This document shows positions 1 to 7,022 of a stretch of DNA of 8,361 bases, piece after piece. Below the pieces are notes generated by a model. It saw only the letters and a program-made list of their open reading frames with translations. It had not been told where the DNA came from and searched no databases. The position numbers were made by a program, and so were the translations under genes. The DNA lies in the NCBI GenBank assembly GCA_032250555.1, contig JAVVFI010000252.1, positions 1-8,361 on the forward strand, given 5' to 3'. This DNA comes from NIOZ-UU13 sp032250555. GTDB lineage: Bacteria; Planctomycetota; Phycisphaerae; Sedimentisphaerales; Anaerobacaceae. Each line of letters starts with the position of its first letter. Position 1 is the stretch's first letter.

Positions 1-2
1 AA

Positions 3-659
3 CGCGAGACGGTTAAGCGTATCGGGGAACTTTCGCAGAAATATGAATTGCCTGTGATCGGTACATCGTTTGGTGGGCCGATGTGGAATCGAGATAAGCA
101 AGAGGCGGTCATGGAGGATGCGGAGCTTGTGATTGGGCACTTAGCAAAACTCAAGGGAAAGACATTCGGGGTTTCGGTTGGAGCAGCGCCTCAGAAGAAG
201 ACGGCGCAGCAGCTTGATGTTCAAGCCGAGATGCTGCGTAAGATTATGACCATTGCCAAGAAGCACGACGTGACAGTTAATCTGCATAACCACACTTACG
301 AAGTTGTAGATGATCTTCATGATCTTAAGGGAACGCTGGAGCGGATTCCTGATGTGAAATTAGGGCCTGATCTGAATTGGCTTCTGCGCGGCGGTGTCGA
401 TCCTGTATGGTTTATTCAAAACTACGGAAAGCAGATCGTGTTTCTGCATCTGCGTGATCAGTACAAAGATGGCCGCTGGAGCGAGGCTCTCGGCGAGGGC
501 GATATGGACTATGCGGCAATTGGCAAAGTCTTACGCAAAGTTAAGTTTAGCGGGATTGCGGTTATTGAGTTGGCGCATGAGAACAAATTCGAGATCACGC
601 GACCGTTACGCGAGAGCTGGAAGATCAGCCGCAATTACGCACGGCAAGTGCTCGGTTAA
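3..659 (+). CDS. sugar phosphate isomerase/epimerase-type TIM-barrel protein, 5'-truncated
   Basis: This is the C-terminal 218 codons of a xylose isomerase-like TIM-barrel protein (AP_endonuc_2 superfamily). The frame is open back to the left edge, so the real start lies outside the window; the TTG at position 48 is internal. Visible metal or substrate ligands are the HNH of VNLHNHTYE (His codons at 285 and 291), Asp in GPDLNW (369), His in FLHLRD (447) and Glu in VIELAHE (567). These match the usual late-barrel arrangement of isomerases and 3-epimerases of this superfamily. The ending, with RPLRESWKISRNYARQVLG, resembles many PVC-group paralogues. Known relatives isomerise or epimerise ketoses, inosose or hydroxypyruvate; the exact substrate is not readable here. 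Whether it has an export signal is unknown because the N-terminus is missing. It lies 225 bp upstream of the GH gene, which has its own promoter, so it probably belongs to an upstream transcript. Confidence 0.85.
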   Translation, partial: RETVKRIGELSQKYELPVIGTSFGGPMWNRDKQEAVMEDAELVIGHLAKLKGKTFGVSVGAAPQKKTAQQLDVQAEMLRKIMTIAKKHDVTVNLHNHTYEVVDDLHDLKGTLERIPDVKLGPDLNWLLRGGVDPVWFIQNYGKQIVFLHLRDQYKDGRWSEALGEGDMDYAAIGKVLRKVKFSGIAVIELAHENKFEITRPLRESWKISRNYARQVLG

Positions 660-688
660 CGGCCCCATTTTCGCTATCTGCAAAATGC

Positions 689-832
689 CAGAATTCTTCA
701 ATCGGATTAAGTAAACGGTGCCAATCCGGTTCGGTAAAGCACCTCGTCCAGGATTTTCGAACGCCAGCTCATTTCCGGGAATACGAGAAGGCCTTTGCCA
801 GGATTGTATTAGAAGTCTATAATAGTGGTTGA
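689..832 (+). other. coding-like intergenic stretch, possible gene remnant
   Basis: Between the isomerase-like gene and the GH gene, a + frame without ATG runs to a TGA at 830-832. It includes a protein-like segment DFRTPAHFREYEKAF (752-796) followed by ARIVLEVYNSG. The - strand is also open in register from 808 down to a TAA at 707-709, reading for example MSWRSKILDEVLYRTGLAPF. Only one, or neither, can be real. I do not recognise either peptide. The GH promoter overlaps the 3' end. It could be the tail of a decayed gene or chance. Confidence 0.2.
795..823 (+). promoter_or_regulatory. sigma70-type promoter of the GH50-like gene
   Basis: A -35 TTGCCA (795-800, five of six matches) and a perfect -10 TATAAT (818-823) are separated by 17 bp. 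Transcription would start near 830, leaving a leader of about 55 nt before the ATG at 885. A ribosome site AAGGA sits at 872-876. Confidence 0.7.
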
Positions 833-884
833 ATCAAGTATATTCTATACCGCCATCGAAGGGTAACATTTAAGGAAATATAGC

Positions 885-2693
885 ATGAGTATAAAACCGA
901 TAAGAATGTTCTGTTGCCAACCGTTTCAAATCCTCTTTGCCTTGACCGTCCCATTGCTTTTGATCAGTCCCCTAAGTGCAATGGAACCTAAATCCGTGAC
1001 ATTTCAAGATCGGGTATCAGAGCACAAGTGGTCTTTACAGGAATTAGACCGGGATCTGGTTACGGACTGGTCTGACTATGAATACCTGGTACTGGAAATG
1101 CGGACCTCTACACCGCAACGTTTCGGCCTGTGGCTTTACACAGCCGACGGCCCGCGACGTGTCATGCTTCAGCCTTTCGGTCAGAATGTGTGGCTACGGG
1201 CTTCTATTCCTCTGAGATATTTTAAAGGCAGGGACCAATTCGGTCATGATATGGCTTCGGCCAACAACCGCCGCACCAAAGCGTTGTGGATGTCTCTGTG
1301 GGGGCCGTTCGGAATGATCGATAAGGTCCAGGCATTGGGTGTGACAATGAAATACCCAATCAACAGTCCAAAGTTGGAAATCCGCTCGGTAAGATTGACA
1401 ATCGAAGACGAGGGTTCGGATTTTCTGGAGAAGGAGCCGGTACTTGATGAATTCGGACAATGGGCACATGTGAACTGGCCCGGCAAAATCAAGAATGCCA
1501 AACAACTGGCTGATGAACTGGCTGAAGAAGCTAAAACATTTTCTGACAGCAGCCCGTTCAGCACCTGTGAATACGGAGGCTATCTTAACACTAAGGCAAA
1601 GGCTACCGGTTTTTTCCGAGTGGAAGAGATTGACGGTATCTGGTGGTTTGTAGATCCACACGGGCATCTTTTTCTATCCACTGGATCGAACTGCATCCGT
1701 GGCCGGAGCAGGCGCGCTGGTTCAATCGATACCAATTTAACTGAGCGCCGGATGACTGCATGGGGACTCAACACTGTAGGTAACTGGTCCTCTTTTCGAG
1801 AATCCCAAGATGGTCGCCGCAAAGCCTATGTATCGACCTTTCGCAGTCCCCGCACAGAGCCATCGTATTTAGGTATGCCGGATGTTTACGGTGAGGAATT
1901 TGGCCATCGTTTGGATGAGTCAGCTCGAAGTCAATGCGAAAGCCTCAAGGACGATCCCTGGCTGATCGGCACTTTTATCGGTAATGAACCTCCGTGGCCC
2001 GGGCGTGAGAGTGAACTCGTTGATATGTTCCTCAATGGGCCGGATACAGCCACCAAGGCCAAACTCAGGACTTATCTGTCCCAGGGTGACACAAAGCCGC
2101 GACGTGAGAACTTTGTCCATACCATGTTTGAGAAGTATCTTGATCTGCTCAACGCGGCGATTAAGAAATATGACGGTAATCACCTGAATCTTGGTATTCG
2201 CTTCGGAGGTAGTCCGCCGGAGGCTGTCTGTCGTCTGGCAAAGAAGTTTGATGTATGCAGCATTAATGTCTATGAATACGAGCCTACCCAACAGCTCAAA
2301 CGCTTCTTCGCTCTGACGGGGCGACCGATAGTAATAGGAGAGTTCCATTTTGGTGTACCTGCCAACGGCCTTGGTGCAGGTCTGGTTCAGACGCAGAATC
2401 AATCCGAACGAGCTGCGGGTTATCGCTATTATGTGGAACAGGCCATAGCTCTGCCTTACTTTCTCGGGGCCCATTGGTTTCAGTGGCAAGACCAGCCTGT
2501 CTTGGGACGCATGGATGGCGAGAATTATAATATCGGCCTGGTTGACGTGACCAACCGTCCCTATCCCGAGATGGTGGAGGCCCTTAAGGCGACTCACAAG
2601 GTGCTATACGATGTGCATATAGGTAAGGTAAAGCCATTCAACAAACGTCCTTTGGCGTCAGAGGCCGGCACACCGCGTTCTCCATGGGAATAA
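885..2693 (+). CDS. secreted GH50-like (beta-agarase-related) glycoside hydrolase
   Basis: A 602-residue exported glycosidase. Residues 1-32 form a signal peptide (hydrophobic core about 15-29, likely cleavage after LSA). Residues of about 40-175 look like a beta-sandwich, carbohydrate-binding-type domain (YLVLEMRTS, GLWLYTAD), as is seen ahead of the barrel in GH50 agarases. The catalytic TIM barrel runs from about 240 to 575, opening with GIWWFVDPHGHLFLSTGSN. The predicted acid/base is Glu368 in IGNEPPW and the nucleophile Glu486 in IGEFHFG; the latter strongly resembles the GH50 nucleophile motif. HWFQW (530-534) and GRMDGENYNIGLVDVT follow. By family knowledge it would be a retaining clan GH-A enzyme acting on a beta-linked galactan such as agarose. 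However, planctomycete members are divergent, so agarase activity is only an inference. ATG 885 is preceded by AAGGA with an 8-nt spacer. The enzyme likely works in the periplasm or outside the cell with the following lyase. Confidence 0.8.
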   Translation: MSIKPIRMFCCQPFQILFALTVPLLLISPLSAMEPKSVTFQDRVSEHKWSLQELDRDLVTDWSDYEYLVLEMRTSTPQRFGLWLYTADGPRRVMLQPFGQNVWLRASIPLRYFKGRDQFGHDMASANNRRTKALWMSLWGPFGMIDKVQALGVTMKYPINSPKLEIRSVRLTIEDEGSDFLEKEPVLDEFGQWAHVNWPGKIKNAKQLADELAEEAKTFSDSSPFSTCEYGGYLNTKAKATGFFRVEEIDGIWWFVDPHGHLFLSTGSNCIRGRSRRAGSIDTNLTERRMTAWGLNTVGNWSSFRESQDGRRKAYVSTFRSPRTEPSYLGMPDVYGEEFGHRLDESARSQCESLKDDPWLIGTFIGNEPPWPGRESELVDMFLNGPDTATKAKLRTYLSQGDTKPRRENFVHTMFEKYLDLLNAAIKKYDGNHLNLGIRFGGSPPEAVCRLAKKFDVCSINVYEYEPTQQLKRFFALTGRPIVIGEFHFGVPANGLGAGLVQTQNQSERAAGYRYYVEQAIALPYFLGAHWFQWQDQPVLGRMDGENYNIGLVDVTNRPYPEMVEALKATHKVLYDVHIGKVKPFNKRPLASEAGTPRSPWE

Positions 2694-2786
2694 ACCGGAC
2701 GGCTGCTGTTGGAAACATACTGCAAAAATCAGATTTACGTGAAAGATTTGGTTGGGAATATCGATAGTAGTTTATTATTAAGTGGA

Positions 2787-2816
2787 TTGACTATTTTTCA
2801 GTAATCATTATATATA
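2787..2816 (+). promoter_or_regulatory. sigma70-type promoter of the heparinase-like lyase gene
   Basis: TTGACT (2787-2792, five of six) is followed by an AT-rich -10 zone with two overlapping TATATA hexamers, at 2809-2814 (16-bp spacer) and 2811-2816 (18-bp spacer). The predicted start near 2822 gives a leader of roughly 57 nt. The 2694-2786 stretch before it shows no convincing terminator, so read-through from the GH gene is also possible. Confidence 0.6.
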
Positions 2817-2866
2817 GCATAGAAATCTGATTAGTATGAATTGAACATCTATATTTCAAAATCATC

Positions 2867-2874
2867 AAAGGAGG
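2867..2874 (+). promoter_or_regulatory. Shine-Dalgarno site fixing the lyase start at 2880
   Basis: AAAGGAGG lies 5 nt before the ATG at 2880. An in-frame TTG at 2841 would add 13 mostly polar residues ahead of the signal peptide and has no comparable ribosome site, so the ATG is preferred. Confidence 0.85.
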
Positions 2875-2879
2875 ACGAC

Positions 2880-4865
2880 ATGTTTAGTTTTCGACGATGC
2901 TTATGTGCCTTGACGTTATTTCTTTTTATCTTATTAATATCTGTTTCAAATGCAGCTCCTCAAGCGAATGATATTTCGCTGGCCAAATCGTTTCCGCCGG
3001 AAAAGCTGCAGAAAATCTTAGTCCCTGCAGATGATTGGCATCCGTTCCCGAAAGCTTCTGATCGAGAAGCCTGGGAACGAATACCGCAGGTGATTCAACA
3101 CGTCATCATTCAAAAAGCAGAAGAAGCTGCCAAGCTCGAAGTGCCTGTACTTCCGGCTTCAGTGTATTTACAGTATAAACGTAACGGCAACCGCAGCAAG
3201 TACCAGGATATTTGGTATGAGCGGCGGGAGCGGCTTCATGTATTGGTGGCGGCCGAATGTATCGAAAACAAAGGCCGGTTTCTTGATCCTATTACCGATT
3301 TAATCTGGGCGATATGTGAAGAAACTTCATGGACGTGGCCGGCACATATTCATCCGCAAGAAGCGGGTACTGATTTGCCTGATGCTGATGATCAGGTGGT
3401 TGCCCTTTTTTCCGCACAGACATCCAATTCGCTTGTGTTGACTAATTATTTACTTGGTGAGCAGCTTGATACCGTATCCGGATTGATAAGTGAGCGGATC
3501 GACAAGGAAATTGAGCGGCGGATTTTGTCGCCTTTCTTAAGCAAAAGATTCGGCTGGATGGGTTATGCCGACAGAAGAAATAAAGATTATCCCAACAATT
3601 GGAATCCATGGATCTGCTCAAATGTTATGCTTTCCGTGCTTCTGACTGAAAAAGATGAAATACGCAGATCGCAGATGGTTCACAAGGTTTTGGATTGTTT
3701 AGATAATTTTTTGACCTATTATCCGCAAGACGGCAGTTGCGATGAGGGGCCAAGTTACTGGGGGCGTGCCGGGGCGAGTTTGTTCGATGCTTTTGAGCAT
3801 TTATACAGCGCAACCAACAATCAGTTCGATTACTACCGGCATCCGTTGATACAAGAGATCGCCCGGTTTATCTGTCGTGCGCATATTGTGGATAATTACT
3901 TTATCTGCCTGGGGGATTGTGACGCCCGGATAAATATCCCCAACGAATTAGTCTATCGTTTTGGAAAACGAATCGGTGACGAACATCTTAAAGCACTGGG
4001 TGCATACGGGATCAAAGAAGATACAGTACTTGAGAGTGTAAAAAGAAATTCCGATTTGAACCGGTTTCTGAATTTACTATTCAACGGCCAAGAGCTGGTT
4101 GAATATAATCCACCTTCGCAGCCAATGCTTCGGGATATGTGGCTGGGGCATCCCAACATGCAGATGATGGCGGCGCGCGATCGTGAAGGAAGTGCTAAAG
4201 GTTTATTCCTGGCAGCATGGGGCGGGCATAACGCTCAAAGCCACAATCATAACGACGTTGGAAGTTTTGTTATTTTCACAGATGGGAAACCGCTTGTCAT
4301 CGATATTGGAAGGCCCACATATCGGCGCCAAACCTTCAGCAGCCGCCGCTATGAAATCTGGGCGTTTCAATCGGGCTTTCACAATCTACCTACTATTAAC
4401 GGTGTTGACCAGAAAGCGGGAAGACAATTTGCCGCTAAAAATGTGTCTTATCATAAAAACGATTCAATAGCGTATATAGAAATGGATATCGCCAAGGCAT
4501 ATCCCGAAGAAGCCGATGCGGAAGCATGGAACCGAATCGTTCGTTTGGACCGCGGTAAAGATGTGGTTATCGTCGATTCATATACATTAAAAGAGCCTTC
4601 TGAATACATTATCGAGAATTTTATTATTGCAGGTAAAGTCATTAATGCAGGAGAAGGTAAACTGCTTTTGAATGATCGAGAAAAAGAAGTTCAGATGCTT
4701 TTGGAATATGATTCATCCAAACTCTCTTCAGAGATTGAATCCATCCAGTTAAAGGATTCAAAGCTGAGGCAAGTATGGGGTGATTATCTTTATCGAATTC
4801 GCTTGAAAACTAAAAATGATACTAAGAGAGATCAACTCGAATTTCGCTTTTCGAAAACGAAATAA
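2880..4865 (+). CDS. secreted heparinase II/III-family polysaccharide lyase
   Basis: A 661-residue exported protein. The signal peptide is residues 1 to about 25 (hydrophobic core LTLFLFILLISV, cleavage near SNAA). An alpha/alpha-toroid domain covers about 50-400, with TSWTWPAH (149-156), NNWNPW (239-244) and DEGPSYW (288-294, Glu289 and Tyr293). A C-terminal beta-sheet domain starts near 425 and carries the heparinase II/III signature QSHNHNDVGSF (His455, His457, Asp459), then RPTYRR (Tyr481), RRYEIW (Tyr491) and GFHNLPTING (His501). In characterised relatives (PL12, 15, 17, 21) His/Tyr pairs in these positions perform beta-elimination on uronic-acid polysaccharides such as heparin, heparan or alginate. 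The substrate here is not predictable; an algal or mucilage uronan is plausible given the adjacent GH50-like enzyme. Length and both domains are complete, with no frameshift seen. It has its own promoter, and the MBL gene follows after 111 bp. Confidence 0.88.
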   Translation: MFSFRRCLCALTLFLFILLISVSNAAPQANDISLAKSFPPEKLQKILVPADDWHPFPKASDREAWERIPQVIQHVIIQKAEEAAKLEVPVLPASVYLQYKRNGNRSKYQDIWYERRERLHVLVAAECIENKGRFLDPITDLIWAICEETSWTWPAHIHPQEAGTDLPDADDQVVALFSAQTSNSLVLTNYLLGEQLDTVSGLISERIDKEIERRILSPFLSKRFGWMGYADRRNKDYPNNWNPWICSNVMLSVLLTEKDEIRRSQMVHKVLDCLDNFLTYYPQDGSCDEGPSYWGRAGASLFDAFEHLYSATNNQFDYYRHPLIQEIARFICRAHIVDNYFICLGDCDARINIPNELVYRFGKRIGDEHLKALGAYGIKEDTVLESVKRNSDLNRFLNLLFNGQELVEYNPPSQPMLRDMWLGHPNMQMMAARDREGSAKGLFLAAWGGHNAQSHNHNDVGSFVIFTDGKPLVIDIGRPTYRRQTFSSRRYEIWAFQSGFHNLPTINGVDQKAGRQFAAKNVSYHKNDSIAYIEMDIAKAYPEEADAEAWNRIVRLDRGKDVVIVDSYTLKEPSEYIIENFIIAGKVINAGEGKLLLNDREKEVQMLLEYDSSKLSSEIESIQLKDSKLRQVWGDYLYRIRLKTKNDTKRDQLEFRFSKTK

Positions 4866-4976
4866 TATATCACCCATCCGACAATATGATGAATTGAAAT
4901 CTTTTACAAATACATCGGAGGAGAAGAGGTTACTGAAACGCAGTGCAATTAGAGATCAAGAAAGAGAGACTATATC

Positions 4977-6035
4977 ATGACGAACCGTAATGGGCAGTAT
5001 CTCATACTAACAATTATTTTATGCATGCCAATCCTTTCCCTTGCTCAGAATAGGTACGGCCAGGAAACACTGGAAGATGGATTGCTCGATCCCTTTATCC
5101 GGTATCCGGCAATACCATCGCATATCATTGAGCTGCGTAACCGCTGGGCCGCCGAAACACTGAAATGGGTGGATAAAACGTTGCGAATGCATGGGCCGGA
5201 AGTTGATCCTCCTTACATCCGCATTCAGGCACTTGCAGCGATGGATGACCCAATTCACCTCGGCGAAGCACCTGTGCTGGATGTCATAGCCGATTATTTT
5301 CAGAAGCGGATGCAAGTCGGATTGGCACATCTGCAATCCACCGGACACCCCGACAAAGGCGCCAGAATCTGGAAGTTCTACAATTTTACTTTTGTCGTAA
5401 AAACACCAAACCATTCGTTTGCTTTCGATGTTTGTCACGGGTATCGCAAAGTTACTATGACGAAACCACAGTTGCGGAGTATCGCCAGAGAGGTCGATAC
5501 GGCATTTATCAGCCACGACCATCCTGACCACGCAGATGTTGCATTCGCGCATGAAATGGCGGCCCTCGGGAAAAAAGTGGTAGTCCCAGATGTACTCTGG
5601 CCAAACTCGGATATTGAGAAGTCACTGGTGCGCGTATCCGGCACCTATAAAGGCAATGTTGACGGTGTATCATTTATTGCGTTTCCGGGCAGTCAGGGAG
5701 CAACGCTGCCCAATGCGGTGTACTTAACGGCGGCAGACGGAGTGAGTCTCATGCATATGGGGGACCAGAGCCGTGGTAGTGATTATGACAAATGGATGAA
5801 GGGAATCGGGAAGAAGCATGATGTGGACATCCTGTTTATCAACTGTCGGGATGGCGGTATGGGCCGTAAAATATCAGCGATTGATCCCAAACTTATTATC
5901 CCGGGACACGAAAATGAAATCCGGCATATCGTAGATGGACGACAGGGCGTTGTGCGTACACTCAGCAATCTCGGAGAGAACAAGATTCCTGTTGTTCTGA
6001 TGAGCTGGGGTGAGTATTTTCATTATGTCAAATGA
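4977..6035 (+). CDS. secreted MBL-fold (UlaG-like) metallo-hydrolase lacking one expected His
   Basis: A 352-residue protein with a signal peptide (LILTIILCMPILSLA, cleavage near residue 23), a helical N-terminal region (about 40-125), and a metallo-beta-lactamase fold from about 130 onward. The metal motif SHDHPDHAD gives His180, His182, Asp184 and His185. MHMGD gives Asp263, the bridging-ligand position, and PGHEN gives His311. The usual additional His between Asp184 and Asp263 is absent: PGSQG (237-241) stands where I would expect PGHQG-like sequence. The fold serves hydrolysis of lactones, phosphoesters, amides and others, so the reaction cannot be named. ATG 4977 has only a modest AGAGAG ribosome site, while a much stronger GGAGGAG lies 53 nt upstream at 4917-4923. 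No upstream in-frame start exists before a TAG at 4950-4952. No promoter is evident in the gap, so cotranscription with the lyase is likely and suggests a role in the same glycan pathway. Confidence 0.8.
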   Translation: MTNRNGQYLILTIILCMPILSLAQNRYGQETLEDGLLDPFIRYPAIPSHIIELRNRWAAETLKWVDKTLRMHGPEVDPPYIRIQALAAMDDPIHLGEAPVLDVIADYFQKRMQVGLAHLQSTGHPDKGARIWKFYNFTFVVKTPNHSFAFDVCHGYRKVTMTKPQLRSIAREVDTAFISHDHPDHADVAFAHEMAALGKKVVVPDVLWPNSDIEKSLVRVSGTYKGNVDGVSFIAFPGSQGATLPNAVYLTAADGVSLMHMGDQSRGSDYDKWMKGIGKKHDVDILFINCRDGGMGRKISAIDPKLIIPGHENEIRHIVDGRQGVVRTLSNLGENKIPVVLMSWGEYFHYVK

Positions 6036-6101
6036 TTCAGTAACTCAAACGGCTATCCGTTGTTCGCCTGGTAATGAGAAATTTTGCGAATTAGAGATTA
6101 G

Positions 6102-6854
6102 TTAATTGGCTGGTTCGTAGCCGAGGCTACCCCATGCCGCTTTCTGGACCGCGTGCAAATCCACATTCCCAGGCTGAGCGCTATCGACTGTCTGAGAAGC
6201 TGCTGCCTGGGCAAGCTTCACTGTGCGCGGGTCTTTCCATTTCCAGTAATCGCTGTGTCCGTCGGCAAATGAGAAATTAGTCCCGTCCCCATGCCGGACC
6301 GTCGGGCGATCCCACCAGCTTTCCTGGTCGTAGTACACGGTCCAACTGTCGGGCGATATTTTACCTTCGTCAATGAACACGAAGCGCTCCCCGGGTCTGC
6401 GGATATGGTTTAACCGTTTAATCATCAAGTCCGTGGTTCCCGGTATGCTCGTTGCGCCGTTCATCGCATCAACTATCGCGTAAGTCAGCACTTCTCCGCG
6501 AATGCCCGTAGGGCATTTGTAAATATCGACATCCTCGCAGAACTCATAGAGTATGCCCTCTTTCAGGTGTTCTCGGAGTTCTTGTTCGGTGCCTTCAACC
6601 TGCCAACGGGCACCGATCCATGCCGGCTCGCCCGGTCGTGAAAAGAAGGTGCTTCCATTAACGATTTTATCATCGTTCTCATAGGCGTACATTAACCATG
6701 CAAAAGTCAACTGCTTTACATTGCTCAGACATGAGGCACGCTGTCCCTGCTCTTTGGCGCGTTGGAGAGCAGGCATCAAAATAGCCATAAGAATTGCAAT
6801 GATAGCTATAACAACCAAAAGCTCAATGAGTGTGAAACCATTTCGCTTAACCAT
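6102..6854 (-). CDS. type II pseudopilin-like protein with prepilin N-terminus and H-X9-DG domain
   Basis: A 250-residue protein starting with a type IV prepilin/pseudopilin signal: short basic leader MVKRNG, predicted prepilin-peptidase cleavage after Gly6, then FTLIELLVVIAIIAIL with the conserved Glu at mature position 5. The hydrophobic helix (about 7-27) anchors it in the inner membrane or lets it pack into a pseudopilus. The globular part ends with RHGDGTNFSFADGH, an exact H-X9-DG arrangement (His188, Asp198-Gly199), and a WGSLGYEP tail. Such proteins (DUF1559-related) are strongly expanded in Planctomycetota and Lentisphaerota, and their individual roles are largely unknown. No secretion ATPase, secretin or prepilin peptidase is in the window, so it is an orphan. 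The start is supported by GGAGG (6861-6865 on the complement) 6 nt upstream and by a promoter at 6917-6945. It converges on the MBL gene across a 66-bp gap. Confidence 0.88.
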   Translation of the reverse strand: MVKRNGFTLIELLVVIAIIAILMAILMPALQRAKEQGQRASCLSNVKQLTFAWLMYAYENDDKIVNGSTFFSRPGEPAWIGARWQVEGTEQELREHLKEGILYEFCEDVDIYKCPTGIRGEVLTYAIVDAMNGATSIPGTTDLMIKRLNHIRRPGERFVFIDEGKISPDSWTVYYDQESWWDRPTVRHGDGTNFSFADGHSDYWKWKDPRTVKLAQAAASQTVDSAQPGNVDLHAVQKAAWGSLGYEPAN

Positions 6855-6903
6855 GTTTCGCCTCCGACACCTATGGTAAAATACACCTTTGCGGGAGCTT
6901 ACA

Positions 6904-6930
6904 AGATAGTTATATGATTATACACTATCT
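6904..6930. repeat. 7-bp inverted repeat around the pseudopilin promoter, candidate operator
   Basis: AGATAGT (6904-6910) and ACTATCT (6924-6930) are perfect inverted copies 13 bp apart. The -10 box of the - strand promoter (6917-6922) lies between the arms. The predicted transcript would begin around the left arm, so both arms would not be in the RNA; a DNA site for a dimeric regulator is the simpler reading. No regulator gene is in the window. Confidence 0.4.
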
Positions 6931-6945
6931 AAGCTGCAACACCAA
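6917..6945 (-). promoter_or_regulatory. sigma70-type promoter of the pseudopilin gene
   Basis: On the - strand a perfect TATAAT (complement of 6917-6922) follows a weak -35 TTGGTG (complement of 6940-6945) with a 17-bp spacer. The expected start near 6910 gives a leader of about 55 nt before the ATG at 6854. It implies the gene is transcribed independently of the peptidase gene upstream. Confidence 0.55.
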
Positions 6946-7022
6946 CAAGAATCAGACGGCCAAGGTTATCCTTTATTCGGGAATACGGGGGAAGGGCCCA
7001 GCCCGGGAGAAAACTGATGTTT

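Noticed and set aside
394..714. Overlapping + strand frame at the end of the isomerase-like gene
   Set aside because: It mostly overlaps conserved TIM-barrel coding in another frame, and its translation is rich in Arg, Ser and Cys with no domain.
717..743. Nested palindrome GGTGC-CAAT-CCG-GTT-CGG-TAAA-GCACC after the isomerase-like gene
   Set aside because: The short stems are interrupted by mismatched loops with no T-run; it could equally be part of former coding sequence.
1920..2597. Long - strand reading frame (225 codons) inside the GH gene
   Set aside because: It lies antisense to strongly supported catalytic motifs, its translation has no recognisable domain, and no ribosome site precedes it.
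2841..2879. TTG at 2841 as the lyase start
   Set aside because: The ATG at 2880 has an excellent AAAGGAGG site and begins directly with a signal peptide.
5019..5552. - strand frame of 177 codons antisense to the MBL gene
   Set aside because: The + strand encodes the signal peptide and the HxHxDH motif here; the antisense translation shows no family features.
6048..6061. Hairpin AACGG-CTAT-CCGTT between the convergent MBL and pseudopilin genes as a bidirectional terminator
   Set aside because: The stem has only five base pairs and no T-run follows on either strand, so it is too weak to call.
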